Shown: one piece after another, positions 46,001 to 57,998 of the stretch
Layout: each line of letters starts with the position of its first letter
How positions within the stretch are numbered: position 1 is the stretch's first letter
Assembly: GCA_033182465.1 (NCBI GenBank)
Contig: CP137319.1
Span: 682,001-746,000, forward strand
Source of the DNA: Sanghuangporus weigelae
Lineage: Eukaryota > Basidiomycota > Agaricomycetes > Hymenochaetales > Hymenochaetaceae
Length of the DNA stretch: 64,000 bases
Direction: 5' to 3'
Notes under the pieces: generated by a model
The model's input: only the letters and a program-made list of their open reading frames with translations
The model's database searches: none
What the model was told of the DNA's origin: nothing
Position numbers and translations under genes: made by a program

Positions 46001-46628
46001 CCATTGGCTGCTCCGGCTCGGGAGGCGCAGCCTGGTCCCAGCGAGAACGCTTCGGTGTCTCCTGAACGTTGATATCTGCAGGTGTCGCATCCCACCGCGA
46101 CCGACGTTTTTTTGGTGCTGCGACTTCTTGTGACTCGCTCGGCTCTTGCTTGACTTCCACGTTCTCCTTGTCCGACTCCTCAGTTACATCCCATCTTCGC
46201 TTACGCTTTGCACTGGCGGCGACGGACTGGAGAATCTTTTCTGCTTCTTCGAGTTCCTGCCTCGGCGGAGTCTTGTCAAGGGCAGCCTTGTCGATGCCCT
46301 CTTCCTTGTCCTTCTTCTCCTTCTCTTCAATGATTCGTCGGACTCGCTCCTCCTCTTTCTCCAAACGTTGAATTCTCATCGCTTCTTTGTACCCTCCGTC
46401 AACATCCATACCATCCTCTGAGGCTTTGAACGCATCTCCCGACTCATTAGCTTGACGGTTAAATCGACGGTTATGATAGTCTGACTGTCGCGAGGCTATC
46501 TGACGTTTTGAGGCGGTCTCGGCAAACGGGTCATAGTTTTCCTCCTCGGCGAGCTCTGCAAACTCTTGCAGAACTTCCTTTGGGGCAGTATAAGAGTCGA
46601 CGAGACGAGGAGATCCGGGAGGCGACAT
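43085..46628 (-). CDS. HSH155: splicing factor 3B subunit 1 (Hsh155/SF3B1)
   Basis: Core U2 snRNP protein that clamps the branch-site helix. About 1,140 aa. The N-terminus has the SF3b155 disordered region with the KRRSRWD and RWDAT repeats that bind U2AF-homology motifs. The HEAT-repeat body is strongly conserved: [65 protein letters not shown]. An intron (about 44015-44068) joins VKDL to [16 protein letters not shown], and another near 43633-43685 leads to the last exon ([35 protein letters not shown]). The lysine and arginine of QQKVR and the SRLAVV segment near the human drug-binding pocket are kept. The start at 46628 reads [13 protein letters not shown]. Confidence 0.95.
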
Positions 46629-47023
46629 GGTAGATGTTAGCTTGGTGAGTGTTGGAGCCTGAGAGTGAAAGCGTCTTGATGATTCAGATCAGGTGCGTTT
46701 GCTTAGTCAGACGGAGCTTATCAAGCAGCCTGGATTCAAGTCACAACGGTGGCAGGTTTTGATGTTTCTTCATTACAAGAAATTCAGAACACGAATTACC
46801 TGCCTGGTAAGTACTTGCATTCGAAGAATGAGATATTTACCAGCCAGAAATTGATTTTGCATCCAGGCAGTTGTTGTGCATGAAACAATTAATACGGGTC
46901 ACACATATCTCTTCAGGTTTGACCTACTATGAAATAATATTCCGAGTCTGCAACGTAGAGAAACGAATAGCAATACAGTTGAAAGCGATGGTCTTTGTTA
47001 AGGGCAATTTTGAGCTTCCGAAG
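46629..47023. other. intergenic, promoter of the SF3B1 gene
   Basis: 395 bp between the MZT1 stop and the SF3B1 start, both on the minus strand. No gene recognised; no clear TATA element. Confidence 0.5.
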
Positions 47024-47378
47024 CTACGCCTGCGCACCGTTTCGCTCTGGCGTCCGACCCGCTAACTGAGCCTTCTCGCGCCTTAGGTCCGTCACAACCG
47101 TCTTCACACTGTCATAAAAAAGAACGCGGTTCGAGACGATAGGAGTACTTACGGCAAGAGCCTCAGGATTGACGCCGCTCTCAATCATCTGTACGCAAAT
47201 AGCGAGCGTCTCGCGATCTAGCTGCGTATTGAGCAATTGTGATATGTCGTACAGAACTATATATTGCGTAGAAAATCAATATTGTCATCCAAGTGAGCGC
47301 CATGAATAAAAGGAAAGCCAACGCACTGTCAAGTGTTTGTTGAGCAGCGTTTCTGTCTGTTTCTCGGCCGTTGGACAT
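47024..47378 (-). CDS. MZT1: mitotic-spindle organizing protein 1 (MZT1/Mozart1)
   Basis: Tiny gamma-tubulin-complex component that recruits the complex to spindle pole bodies. Three exons give 77 aa: the first (47327-47378, [17 protein letters not shown]), then [20 protein letters not shown] and [15 protein letters not shown], and the last [17 protein letters not shown]. Exon lengths 52, 104 and 78 nt sum to 234 and close in frame. The Mozart core (LNTxLDRETL; GVNPEALA) is unmistakable. The gene is easily missed because no exon exceeds 105 nt. It is head-to-head with the DOPA dioxygenase gene. Confidence 0.93.
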
Positions 47379-47704
47379 GGTGGCCAGACGCAGGATGCGG
47401 ATTCACGCCAGACTTTGTCTGTCACGTCATACAGCATTGATGATTTGACCCTCTCCTTCCGCGCAACGCAGCACATAGCCTCAACAAGTGTTGCTCTGAT
47501 AACTTCCGCGCTTCGGTTCAACCACGAATTGAAATGCTTATCTCACGGAGTGTGAAATCTGTGGTCCGTATGTGTAATCACATCTTCCGATCTCGGGACT
47601 CCCCATGTACATACAGCATATAAGAATACAACAACACTTGCAATTTCACTCAGGATTGACTTCCACCCACAACAATTCATCCACCCCGTATCTGATTGTG
47701 ACTA
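47379..47704. promoter_or_regulatory. shared promoter region, MZT1 / DOPA dioxygenase
   Basis: 326 bp between divergent start codons. It includes cagcatataagaatacaaca about 85 bp upstream of the plus-strand ATG, a TATA-like candidate (tataaga, about 47618). Confidence 0.45.
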
Positions 47705-48486
47705 ATGGCGACACAAATTGCGCCCTACGCAGACCTTCTGTCGGCTTACAAAGACGCGGAACCACTGCCAGACACGTATAACGCCGACGGAAAGTCTTTG
47801 TATAACCCTCCTGGTCCACGATCTTCTGCCTACGACGAGTTCCGTGCACCAATTGATTCTTCAAATAATGGATTTGACTTTCATAGTACGTCGTCACCTC
47901 GATCTGTATCTATACTCAAGAACTAATGCTACACGGATGAAATAGTTTACTACATGCAAGCCATTGATTCCCAGAAGGAATACGCCCGAGCTTTGCATGA
48001 ACGGATACGACGCGAGTTTCCTGAAGTATTCCCTGCACTTATCATATGTCGACAAGTGCTGACATCGTTTAGCTCCGGATATATAGATTCTGGGAGAAGC
48101 CAATCGGTTCGTCCTCTCAATCTCTTCTAGCATTCATTTACGCATATATATATTCGAATTCACTAGGGCCTCACCCAGTAGCTATGTTTGAAGTGAACAC
48201 CTTCACACCTCACCAAACCGGGACGCTGATAAGCTGGCTCGTCGTTCACCGCGGTCCCTGCTCGTATGTCCTCTTCTTTCCTTCCGCAATCTAATATTCA
48301 TCCCACTACTTCAGTGTCCTAGTCCATCCGAACACCGGGGATGCGTACGCCGACCACACTGAACTCGCGACGTGGATAGGCAAGTCATGGCCGCTTCATG
48401 TGGACATCCTGAAACATGAGGCGCGCTTCGGGCCAAATGCACAGCGTCCAGTCCAGAATGGACAGAACCAATCGCAACAGCCATAG
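47705..48486 (+). CDS. DOPA 4,5-dioxygenase family protein
   Basis: Ring-cleaving extradiol dioxygenase family; the fly agaric member makes betalain precursors from L-DOPA. The first exon (47705-47885) codes a Pro/Ser-rich leader ending GFDFH. The next gives YYMQAIDSQKEYARALHERI and RREFPE, then LRIYRFWEKPIGPHPVAMFE, TPHQTGTLISWLVVHRGPCS and VLVHPNTGDAYADHTELATW, with IGKSWPLHVDIL near the end. Conserved histidines (GPHP, TPHQ, VVHRG, LVHPNTG, DHT) include the presumed iron ligands. Five exons are in phase. Family certain; many fungal members have no known substrate, so pigment synthesis is not implied. Confidence 0.88.
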
Positions 48487-49716
48487 CGTCGGAATATAAT
48501 TGTACAAGACTTATTGGGCTGCATGATTCGCTGAATTGTGCCATTGTACACGATATGGATCTTTACCAGTTTATGCATGCCTTGCTCAAGGGCTAGGCTT
48601 TTTTGATAACTTGCTGGGCGTTGCCGTGATTGCAACATGACGCCCCGAACACGGATAAGCAAAAATATGACAGATCAATCGATACCGTTTTTCTACCGTA
48701 CTTCAAGAACACATCCGAATCGACTTTCAGCATATTCGATACCTCATCCGCACTCGTTGAATCCTGCGCAAGAACTCGTAGAGCGAAGTCGTCCAGGCTT
48801 CTGAGTTGACAAAGTGCTCCCACGGTGATCCACGGTCTGCCGGACCACTGGCAAATGTAAGATCGAACTCCAGGAAAGAAGTGAGGTCATATGAACAATA
48901 TGTCTGTGGGATTCTGACTTTCTGGGCGAATCGTTGCAGGGAATTTCCGTATTCCGTTCTTCCTTGCACCGTGATGCAGACCGTGATCGGATCGCGAGTT
49001 GGGGGGGAGGCTTTACCCAAATAACGACTTGTGACGCAAAAGTTGAGCAGGTACCATACCAGATCTGCCTTCCTCGGGATATTCAAAGAAGTTCTGAGAG
49101 CTGAAGAAAGAGCTGTGTCCTTGGTCTTTGACGCTGCTACTGGTAACGACCGGGTTCCACTTGACGCACTCCATTGTCCTGTGTGGCTCAATTTTGATTA
49201 TGGTCAGGAAAACGCCCGCCTTGGTGCGTGATGAAAGACCTAACAAAGAAAAGGCTGAATGTTCTGTGAGCTTCCGTGAACAAACTCAATCAGAGCCGAA
49301 CTTCTGAAAAGCGAACAGACGCCTTGATGCTAGTGAATCCTGAACGAGGCAAATAAGAGTGCTGTTATGTCAATAACAAATACTTATTTTCATTTGATCA
49401 TGAGTAGAACATGAACGTGCATATTACGAACCGAACGGCCGGTAACACTGAAGCTTCAGAATCTATAGCCTCAATATTATACTATCATGCTGTCTGAACT
49501 ACGAAAAGAAGTCCGTTGAGAATGAAATCTGGGCTTCCGGATCGATTCAGTTATCTTAATATTACAATCAGTTTTGCTCCTCCAACGATTGACGCCGCCT
49601 CTAGCGGTGCCAGAATAGTAGGACCAATCTGGGTATAGAGCCACGCCGAATGTTTCCAACAACAAAAATATTCATTTCTACCAAAACTAACATGTGGAAA
49701 TAGTCTAGAGGCGGTT
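48487..49716. other. 1.2-kb region with an uncertain minus-strand open frame
   Basis: Between the dioxygenase and cystathionine beta-synthase genes. A minus-strand frame at 48727-49191 carries DLTSFLEFDLTFASGPADRG and WTTSLYEFLRRIQRVR, protein-like but unrecognised and without a plausible ATG. It could be an exon of an unresolved small gene or a remnant. The rest shows no structure. Confidence 0.35.
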
Positions 49717-51271
49717 TCATGGCTGCTTCGTCCCGGGCTTCAGGATCTGCGAAATCTGTTTAGCTAAAGGAGAAGATTCTCCCTCCATCGCAATCTTCAG
49801 GAACCATGGTTTACTCATGTAGTTCCTTATCCTATTAAAGGGGAGGAAAGCAATTTGACATTAGAAACTGTCTTATACATACGAACAGCCTGCTTACCCA
49901 TCAGGAAGAAGAACGACAACATTCTTGCCCTCCGTCCGAGCAATCAATTGACCCTCAGGTGACTTGAGCCAACGTAATGCTCCAGAAAGTGCGCTTCCGC
50001 TACTTCCGCCAACAAGGAGACCTTCTTCGCGCATTAGAAGACGAGCAGCTAGGAAAGATTCCTCATCATCAGTCTTCAGCCATACGTCCACATCTTTCCG
50101 GTCGAGCACATCTGGAATGAAATCATATCCAATTCCTTCCACAACATAAAATCCGCCTCGACCATCATCGTTCAAAGTCTCTGGTACAGCAAGAATGCTG
50201 CCTTTCTATGAATGAAATAAATACTGATAAGCAAGAAGCCAGGATTAGTGATCACGCAAGACCCACAGGATCGACGCCAACTATAGTACAATCGGGGTTA
50301 TGGAGTTTCTTCAGGGCACGGGAAACACCTGTGACGGTTCCTCCCGTTCCCGCCCCAGCTATGAATGCATCCACCAAACCACTAGAAGGTCTAGATGGTG
50401 TCGAAGGTGTATTCACGACGGCATCAATAATTTCGGGGCCTGTGGTGTACTCATGTGCCATCGGATTATTGACCTGTATCCGACGAAAGCTTAATGATCA
50501 GACAAGGATCCGTAAGACGCAAGCAATGACCCACATTGCGATATTGATCCAGAATAATCGCGTGAGGTATCTGACGTTGAAGGCGTTGGGCAACTCCTGC
50601 GATCGTTAGGGAATTCAGCCACGAGAGGACTTCATCATAAAAATAAATCTACCTATGTGAGAATCAGGAGAATCCCAAGCTGCCTGCGTTGGTGTCCGGA
50701 CAACCTCGGCACCAAGAGCTCTCAAAGACGCCTCTTTCTCCTAATGATATCGGTAAGGCAAGCTCTTTGCAGATTGTTAAAGCACTCACGAGCGACATCT
50801 TGTCGGGCATAGTGATAATCACTGAGTATCCCTTATCTAATGTATTCAGCAATTGCAGCCTTCAGGAGAATTTCGTACGCTACCTTGATAGCACAAGCCA
50901 GAGCCAGACCGATTCCTAAGAATCATATAAGCAACGAAGTCCAGGTAAAAGTTTGAGACAGTCATACCGGTGTTTCCTGATGTCGGTTCTATCACAACAC
51001 TCTTTCCAGGAATTAGTTTTCCTTCTGCTTCAGCCGCCTCGACCATACGCTTCGCAATTCTATCCTTTACCGACCCTCCAGCTGACATATATTCTACCTT
51101 AGCGACTGGTTCAATCTTCAGTAACGAATGCCACAAATTGCAAGGTACAGTCAGCTACGTACGAAGGTTGCATTGAAGATCTTCACGATTACGGATCTTG
51201 TCTAATCTAATAAGCGGCGTATGCCCAACAGCATCGAGAGCATTGTCAAGAATATGACTTAAGGTGGACAT
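49717..51271 (-). CDS. CYS4: cystathionine beta-synthase, short form without CBS domains
   Basis: PLP enzyme joining serine and homocysteine in transsulfuration. The start at 51271 reads [20 protein letters not shown], and an intron (gtacgt...gaaccag) joins QCNL to [20 protein letters not shown], placing the PLP lysine in SVKDR. Then come EPTSGNTG (phosphate/substrate loop), [30 protein letters not shown] and [16 protein letters not shown] (PLP phosphate-binding). The protein ends soon after [16 protein letters not shown], so the C-terminal tandem CBS domains and the N-terminal haem segment of mammalian enzymes are absent. Ending in IRNYM rather than a short OASS tail supports CBS over cysteine synthase. 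Diverges from SDA1. Confidence 0.88.
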
Positions 51272-51460
51272 GATTGGTAGCGGATGGAGGGGAAGAGACA
51301 AGGAAGATATACAATTTAATGCGGTATTAATCGGAAAATGAATCCGGAGCTACCTTTTACGCGTAAGATCACGTGGTCTAGATGCAAAATTTGGTCGTCT
51401 TTAATTCTTAATCTTAAAGAAATGAACATCGGTGATCCTGCTCTTTTCGAGGAGTTCACC
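51272..51460. promoter_or_regulatory. shared compact promoter, CYS4 / SDA1
   Basis: 189 bp between the divergent start codons at 51271 and 51461. The plus-strand ATG has a strong context (caccatggt). An earlier in-frame ATG at 51421 would extend SDA1 by 13 residues. Confidence 0.45.
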
Positions 51461-54235
51461 ATGGTTCGGTCCCACGCTGGAAGAGGGGCATTGCTGTCTT
51501 CCAATTTACCCCAGCTTCAGAATCTCATTAAAAGAGATCCTGCGGCGTACAAAGAAGAGTTTCTTCAGCAATGGAATCATTACAGAAGCGTCCTGAGCAT
51601 CTTTCAGGCGAATCCGGTTGATCAGTCAGAGGAGTTTAGAGAGATGGTTACCTTCATATCTCAGGTATTCAGATTAAGTGGCTAATACATCCTTACGATC
51701 TGAACATCCATTGCCTTTCAGGTCTCAGCATGCTATCCGAAAGAAACTGCAAGCTTTCCCTTGGAGTTGTCTAGTTTGCTACTGAACTATTATGCCGAAC
51801 TGAACGCAGATATGAAGAAGGGCTTGATCTCAAATCTTATTATACTGCGAAAGAAGGGTGTCCTTACTCCTGTCGAGTGAGTATTATCAATTTGTACTTG
51901 GTCAAAGTAGCTGACAGTTGTCTAGTTTACTGAAGACACTTTTTCCTCTTCTTCCTCGAACATCCTCATCATCTCTCCGTTCATTCATACGCAAGAATAT
52001 TCTGCTTGAGATACGCGGTGCGAACGTCCAGCGAACAAATCTCAAACTAAATCGAGCCGTTCAAGCTATGCTCTTCCGAATGGTTGAGCAAGGCGCAGAC
52101 ATGGATCCTGTGTTTGACAAGGGAAAGAAACCTGTTCGCAGTGCGGACGTATCACATCATTCTGGAGATGAAGCTCTCTGGGCGGTGTTTCTGACGAAGG
52201 ATCTGTGGAAGAAGGGAATTTGGTGTGTCTTTTTTCCCTGCTGACAAACACTTCTGTTAATTTGAAGATCGTTAGGAACGATGCCAAATCAGTAGCGATC
52301 ATCTCGTTAGGTTGCTTTCATCCTATCACAAAGGTTCAAAGTGCAGCACTTCATTTTTTCCTTGACGAGGATGATGATGAATCCAGTGAAGAAGAAGACG
52401 AAGTATGGTAATCATTTCTTCCCTACGAAAGACCCGTACTGATTGTTCTTTTCTTAGGGCCCGGATGTCAAGGCCCTGCAGCATAGGAGAACTATCAATA
52501 AGAAGACGAGAAGTGGCGATAGAAAGCTTGATAAAAGTATCAAAATTGCTAGCAAAGTATGAGTTCCTCTCCGTTCTTTCTATTTCTGCCGCTGATTCAA
52601 CTTCGTTTTTCACACCTTCAGAGAGCGAAGTCAAAAAAGGTAGAAGCATTGAAGGCAAACTATGTCGCACTTCAACTGTTACAAGACCCCCAGACATTTG
52701 CGGAAAAGCTTTTTGACAATTTATCGCGTTTCGACAAGCGTTACACGCTTGATCATAAGATATTGATTATGCAAGTGATGTGTCGTGCAATGGGAACACA
52801 CAAGCTCTGCGTACTTCCGTTCTATACATACCTTCTTAAATACCTCTCTGTCTCGCAGCTACGCATCCCAACAATTCTTGCTGCTCTCGCGACGTCCGTT
52901 CATGCGCTTACACCACCCGATGTACTAACCCCGGTGCTTAGGAAGATCGCTCACGAGTTCGTACATCCTGGTGTCGGAAGTGAAGTCGTCGCTGCGGGAT
53001 TGAATGCTATCCGCGAGGTGTGTACTCGTCAGCCGTTAGCGATGGAGGAGGATTTGTTGGGCGATTTGGTGGAATACAAGAAGAGTAAGAACAAAGGTGT
53101 CATGGCAGCAGCTCGTGGTTTGTTGCACCTGTATAGACAGGAGATGCCTTCAATGCTGAAGCGGAGAGAAAGGGTGCGCTTCGAAGTTCATGAAACCTAT
53201 CGTTTAATCATGACTGACGTCGGTTGTCGCGCAGGGCAAAGAAGCAGTGATGAAGGGAGCTAGCATTCAGCCGTTAGCCTTTGGACAAGAAGCTCAACCT
53301 AACAAAGCAGTCATTGAAGGTCTAGATGTAAGTGGACTAGTGTTCTGCAAATTCTTCCTTCTCATCGATTATCTTTTGAAACGCCAGCTCCTTGAAGAAC
53401 ACATCCGCAAGATGAAAGAGACTGAAGCCGATGGATCAGACATCAACGATGAAGAAAGTGATGATGAGGATGCTTGGGAAGGTTGGGAGGTCGCCTCAGA
53501 CTCTGATAGCTCATCTTCGTCGGATGGGTGGATTGACGTCTCGTCCGACTCGGAGAATGATTTGGAGATAAGCGACAGTGAAGATGAACAGCGCACCCAG
53601 AAGAGGAAAGCGAAGGGGGAAGAGAGTGATTCGGAAGAAACTGATAGTAAGACTGAAGACAAGGACCACGCTGAGAAAGAGACTGGGACAACCGGGAAAG
53701 CATCTGATGCTCCGGCCGACCCTTCCCAAAGCATCGCCGCCACCAAGGTATGTTTGCTTGTACTAAGCCCTCGATAACACATCTCAAACTTACTCACCCG
53801 GTCTAGATATTGACACCGGCAGATTTTGCTCTCCTCAACGACCTCCGGTCAAAAGACGAATCATCTAAGACGAAAGCGAAGAAACGCAAGCGCGGCGACT
53901 CCTCTAAGCCTTCGGTACCCGCTACCGACGGTGAGGCAATCGTTCTTGGCGAAGCCGATATTCTTGGTCCTCGCAAAAAGGCCAAAGCCACCTACGAAGA
54001 ACGCATGGCATCCGTCAAAGAAGGACGTGAAGGACGCGAAAAGTATGGTTCTAATAAAGGGAAGAAACATAAGGAGACGCCGAGTAGCACGACTAATCGT
54101 GAGAAGAAGCGTAATAAGCCTTTGATGATGGTTATGGCGAGTAGAGAGGTACGCGGAAAGAAGAAGGCGAGCTTGATGGAAAAGCAAAAGAGGTTGAGGA
54201 AACATAACGAGAATCAAAAGAAAAGGAAGAAGTAG
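51461..54235 (+). CDS. SDA1: SDA1, 60S ribosome biogenesis factor
   Basis: Nucleolar protein needed for pre-60S maturation and export. The start [20 protein letters not shown] is the family N-terminus, followed by [20 protein letters not shown]. Further exons give [39 protein letters not shown] and [11 protein letters not shown], an acidic stretch, then [20 protein letters not shown] and [21 protein letters not shown] second acidic Ser/Asp/Glu-rich block (53400-53620) precedes the conserved [13 protein letters not shown] and a Lys/Arg-rich C-terminus ([20 protein letters not shown]) ending at 54235. Introns lie, for example, near 51670-51720, 51877-51920 and 52225-52280. Confidence 0.93.
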
Positions 54236-54503
54236 TGTTTTCGCGTTGCTGTCATTCTTTGCGCATTGTAACCTGCGTTTGAAAGTTGGTTTCATTGAGA
54301 CACATATCTCAAATTGAGTTGTATTCGAAGTTGAATAGACTCAGATGCAAGGTTATAAAATCCATACAAACGTAATATCATTCAGAGCACAGTGATGTAA
54401 GTCAAAGTCCGAGATCTATATGCCAAAATGTCAACACAGAAGACAAGTACAATTGAAAAGTGCAAAAAGTTGTGGAACAAAGGGAGGACGAAAAATAAAG
54501 AAA

Positions 54504-57500
54504 TTAATTACTAGGACTCCTGAGGCCATCCAGGCTGGAATCCGGGAAGCTCCCTGTCGTAGGCGTCGACACACCAGAAATGTTTGACTGGCTACTGTTA
54601 AACATGGCCTTCAATGCCAACTCGTTCTTCTTCTGGCGCATCCGCTCTGCTTCCTCCGCACCTCCAGTCAACTTGAGCTTCTTACCCGACACAAAGCTCT
54701 TCAGCTCAGATTCGAATTCGTCGGAATGTTCAGCCTTTTCTTTTTCGCGTGACTTTTGGCTTGCTTCTATGGCTTTCATTCGTCGCTCTGGATCGATGGC
54801 CGCGGATCGGATTTCCATCATCACTGTGTTAATACCTCCGTGGCCTTCGTCTGGTGGTGGTAGAGGCTTGAAGCCTCGTGCGCGACCTGCACCTGACCCG
54901 CGGAGTGAGATAATCTTCTCAACGTGTCCGTATACCTCTGTGAGTGCCTTATGATCGTCTAGCAAATCCTGGAGGAACTCCTCCTGGTGCGTAAGGAACT
55001 GTTGCTCCTCCACGATATTCTGAAGCTCTTCTTCCCACGTCTTCTTCCACATCGGCTTGACCGTCCCAATGTACCCCTTCAGCGATTCTAGCTCGGCAGC
55101 AACTTCAGCTATGTCCTTCACTACAGTCCTGACAACGTTCGAACGCGGGCTGACGAAGCGTTTCAAAACGTCTTCCTTCAAATTCTCCACGGTGTCTTGC
55201 AGCTCCTCGACACGAGTAAGAGCATTCTGTGTGCGACTGTCGAGGCTCGTCTTGCCTGCGTCAATGTATTCTCGTGCTCCACCGACCTTCAAGTTGGCTA
55301 GTTGACGGACCGACTGCGCTTGTGAACGCAAGGTGCCCAAAGATTCCTTGGTCTGTGACATGAAGTCCGTATACAACTGTCGCATTACACCCAAATCGCG
55401 TCGAAGATTTTGCACTTCGTCGAATTGAGTTTTCAAATCGTTGACTATTCGACCTGAAGCTTCCGAAAGGACCGAGGCTCCAGTAAACTGAGGCTGAAGA
55501 GTGCCTCCAGTCGTCTGAGTTATGACCCCATTCAGTGGTGGCGGAGAAGAATCTCCAGCATGGCTAACTAATCTTGAAAGACGGCGGGCAACACTCTGGA
55601 ACTGCTTATCCGTCGGTCGAGAGATTTGTGGCTCATTTTCAGTGAATGCATGCGTTACAATGGGAAGAGGAGCTAGTTGCGACAATCGTTTTGAAGTGCC
55701 AACGGTGCTGCGGAGCTCCTTCAATTCCTGCGTCAGGCTTGACATTTGTTGATCTATATGTTGCTTTATTTGGTCCAGAGCTGTAGATTTGCGATCAGCT
55801 TATCGCCTTGCTAAGCCAGTTACAAGATAATGCTTACGATCGACATTTAAGGACAACAGGCACTTATCCTTAACCTCTTCGACGTCCTCGAGCTCATACA
55901 TAACTCCGCTCGAAGGATCACGAATATAGATCTCTGGGAAGTTGTCCTGTCCCGGGCTGTACGAGAACTTGTCCACGAACAAAACCCTTAGTGACGAGAA
56001 GGATAGTCCTCGTTCAATCTTGACTTTCTTGACCTCCCGGCCAAGTTGCAAGAAGACCGTAAGTGCGTTGGAGGTGGCACTTCCAGGTTCTTCAAACGTC
56101 CCTTCCGGCTTGATGGATAAACGTCGCCTATCTACGTATTCGGAACTATCTTTCGAGGTCGACACCGGAGGAGTAGGACCCGAAGAGACAGCAGAACTAG
56201 GGACAGGAGGGACAGGGGGAACTCCTTCTTCCTGAATCGGTGTTGGCGTACGATTCATCCTACTCCTGGGTTCCTTACTTTCAGACGGCTCGTCTTCCTC
56301 TGTCAAGACATTCAGTTCTCCTGGAGTGAGATTTGAATCAGCCGCCATTGAACGTCTGTTCGCTGAACGGCCTAATCCTGAACGGTCTCTTGTCGCCGCT
56401 CCTGTCATTTTAGAGATATTGTACGTGGAGAAACGCTTCGACGCGCGCCTCTCCAAAGCATCGCTTTTCTTCAGAGCAGCGAGAGAGCTCTCAATAACAG
56501 GTGCCTGGCTAGCATCAAACTGAGGTGTCTCTGGAGGAGTGGTCAAACTTTGCTGGCTACTGGCCGTGGATGAGATGTTTTCAGAGGAGAGCTGGGGTGA
56601 AGCTTCGTCGACAACAACAGCCGGAACAACAGGAACAGGATTATCGGTCAACGAATATCTTATCACATTAGGAGGGACTGGTGGCGTATCGGGAATCGGA
56701 GGCTGCTGCTGCTGCTTCGGAGAGAGCGTAATGGTAGTATCCCCGGAATCTTCAGCGTAATGAGAACTTGGAGTAGCGCTTCGTGGCCTGATGGTTTCTT
56801 GGTATTCCGTGACGGGACGAGACTGTGGTGTACCGTTGTAACGTGCAGACTCACGTCGACTACTCGGCACGCGTTCATCTTCGCCAGCGGGTGTTTTGGG
56901 ACGCATAAATCCACCTGCAAAATAACCTTCTTCGATTTGAGGAGGTGGCGGCGGAGGAAGCTGGGTATTCGGCTCCTTCTTCCGGGAAGACGAAACCACA
57001 CGTCTCTGCGATCCTTCCACAGTTGATCCACGAACCGACCCACTCTCACTGACCGCCATCGACCTGTGAGAGCGAGACGAACCGGCTGCAGAACTTGTAC
57101 TGTCTGCCCTCAATGAACGAGTCGCACGCGGTTCGCGTTCGGAACCCTGGGAATCTCCTGTCCTGTGTTTTCGATCCGACATAATTCGTCGATAGATCGA
57201 CTGTTTTGTACGAAGCCCCTGCAACAGGTTTGTGATGATTGAGCGCACTGAAGGCAGATATATTTCGAGATTTGATGATGTGGCTTCCTCAGATAAACAT
57301 TGTTCCAAAACAGCGCGAAGATCTTCTGGGACAGATTGTAGTTCACTAACAGAAAACAGCTTAGAGAATGAGCACTAAACCCGATTAGAAAGGCATACCC
57401 CATGTCGATGTCAAACGACTTGAACGCCGCCACGGCGGCGTTGAAATCATTGCCCAGGCGAACGTAGACGTCGCTGACCTGGGTTTCGGTGACCTTCAGA

Positions 57501-57799
57501 GTACTCCATAACGTGAGAGCTTCGAGTAACTGTTTGATAGAGACGAGCAAACGTGTGACAGCAGATTCAACTGGAGGCTACAGTAAAACGTGTTTGTTTT
57601 TGATAAGCTTGTAATCTTCAGTGAAACATTGGCGACTTACATTAGCATTTGACCTACTAGCGCGTTCGCGATCACGTTCGCTTCCCCGCGAGTGTGTTGA
57701 AGATATCGACTGATTTTCGCGTTTTGAAGGATGGCCCTGAGCATATCGGTAGGGCGACGATGAGGCTTGAGAGGACGGTGTTGCGACTGCACCATTCAT
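54504..57799 (-). CDS. BUD6: Bud6/Aip3 actin- and formin-binding polarity protein
   Basis: Polarisome component stimulating formin-driven actin cable assembly. The first exon (start 57799, MNGAVATPSSQASSSPYRYA) joins VESAVTRLLVSIKQLLEALT across an intron, giving the conserved N-terminal domain (TETQVSDVYVRLGNDFNAAV). A long Ser/Pro-rich low-complexity middle follows, then the AIP3 domain: LTVFLQLGREVKKVKIERGL, LRVLFVDKFSYSPG and IYIRDPSSGVMYELEDVEEV. The C-terminal coiled-coil core (FDEVQNLRRDLGVMRQLYTD; WEEELQNIVEEQQFL) ends at 54504. Roughly 1,000-1,100 aa. Start codon 199 bp from the divergent AP-1 gamma gene. Confidence 0.92.
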
Positions 57800-57998
57800 G
57801 GCGGGACTTGACGAAAGACGACACAACGACAAGAGAATCCGTGACTAGTAGTACTCTTACAGGTTACTCGATCGGGTAATGCCGATGGTCGTGCGTGCCC
57901 TTACCTGCCTTGCACGTCGATCAGCTAGCTGCACACCGACAACACCGACGGCAGAGGCAGGCGCAAAAGCTGTCGTCACCGCGTAATACAACGAGAAC

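Noticed and set aside
49717-51271. Apparent frame break between the first two exons of the cystathionine beta-synthase gene
   Set aside because: Using the acceptor gaaccag instead of the earlier ctgaag gives [14 protein letters not shown] in frame, so no break is needed.
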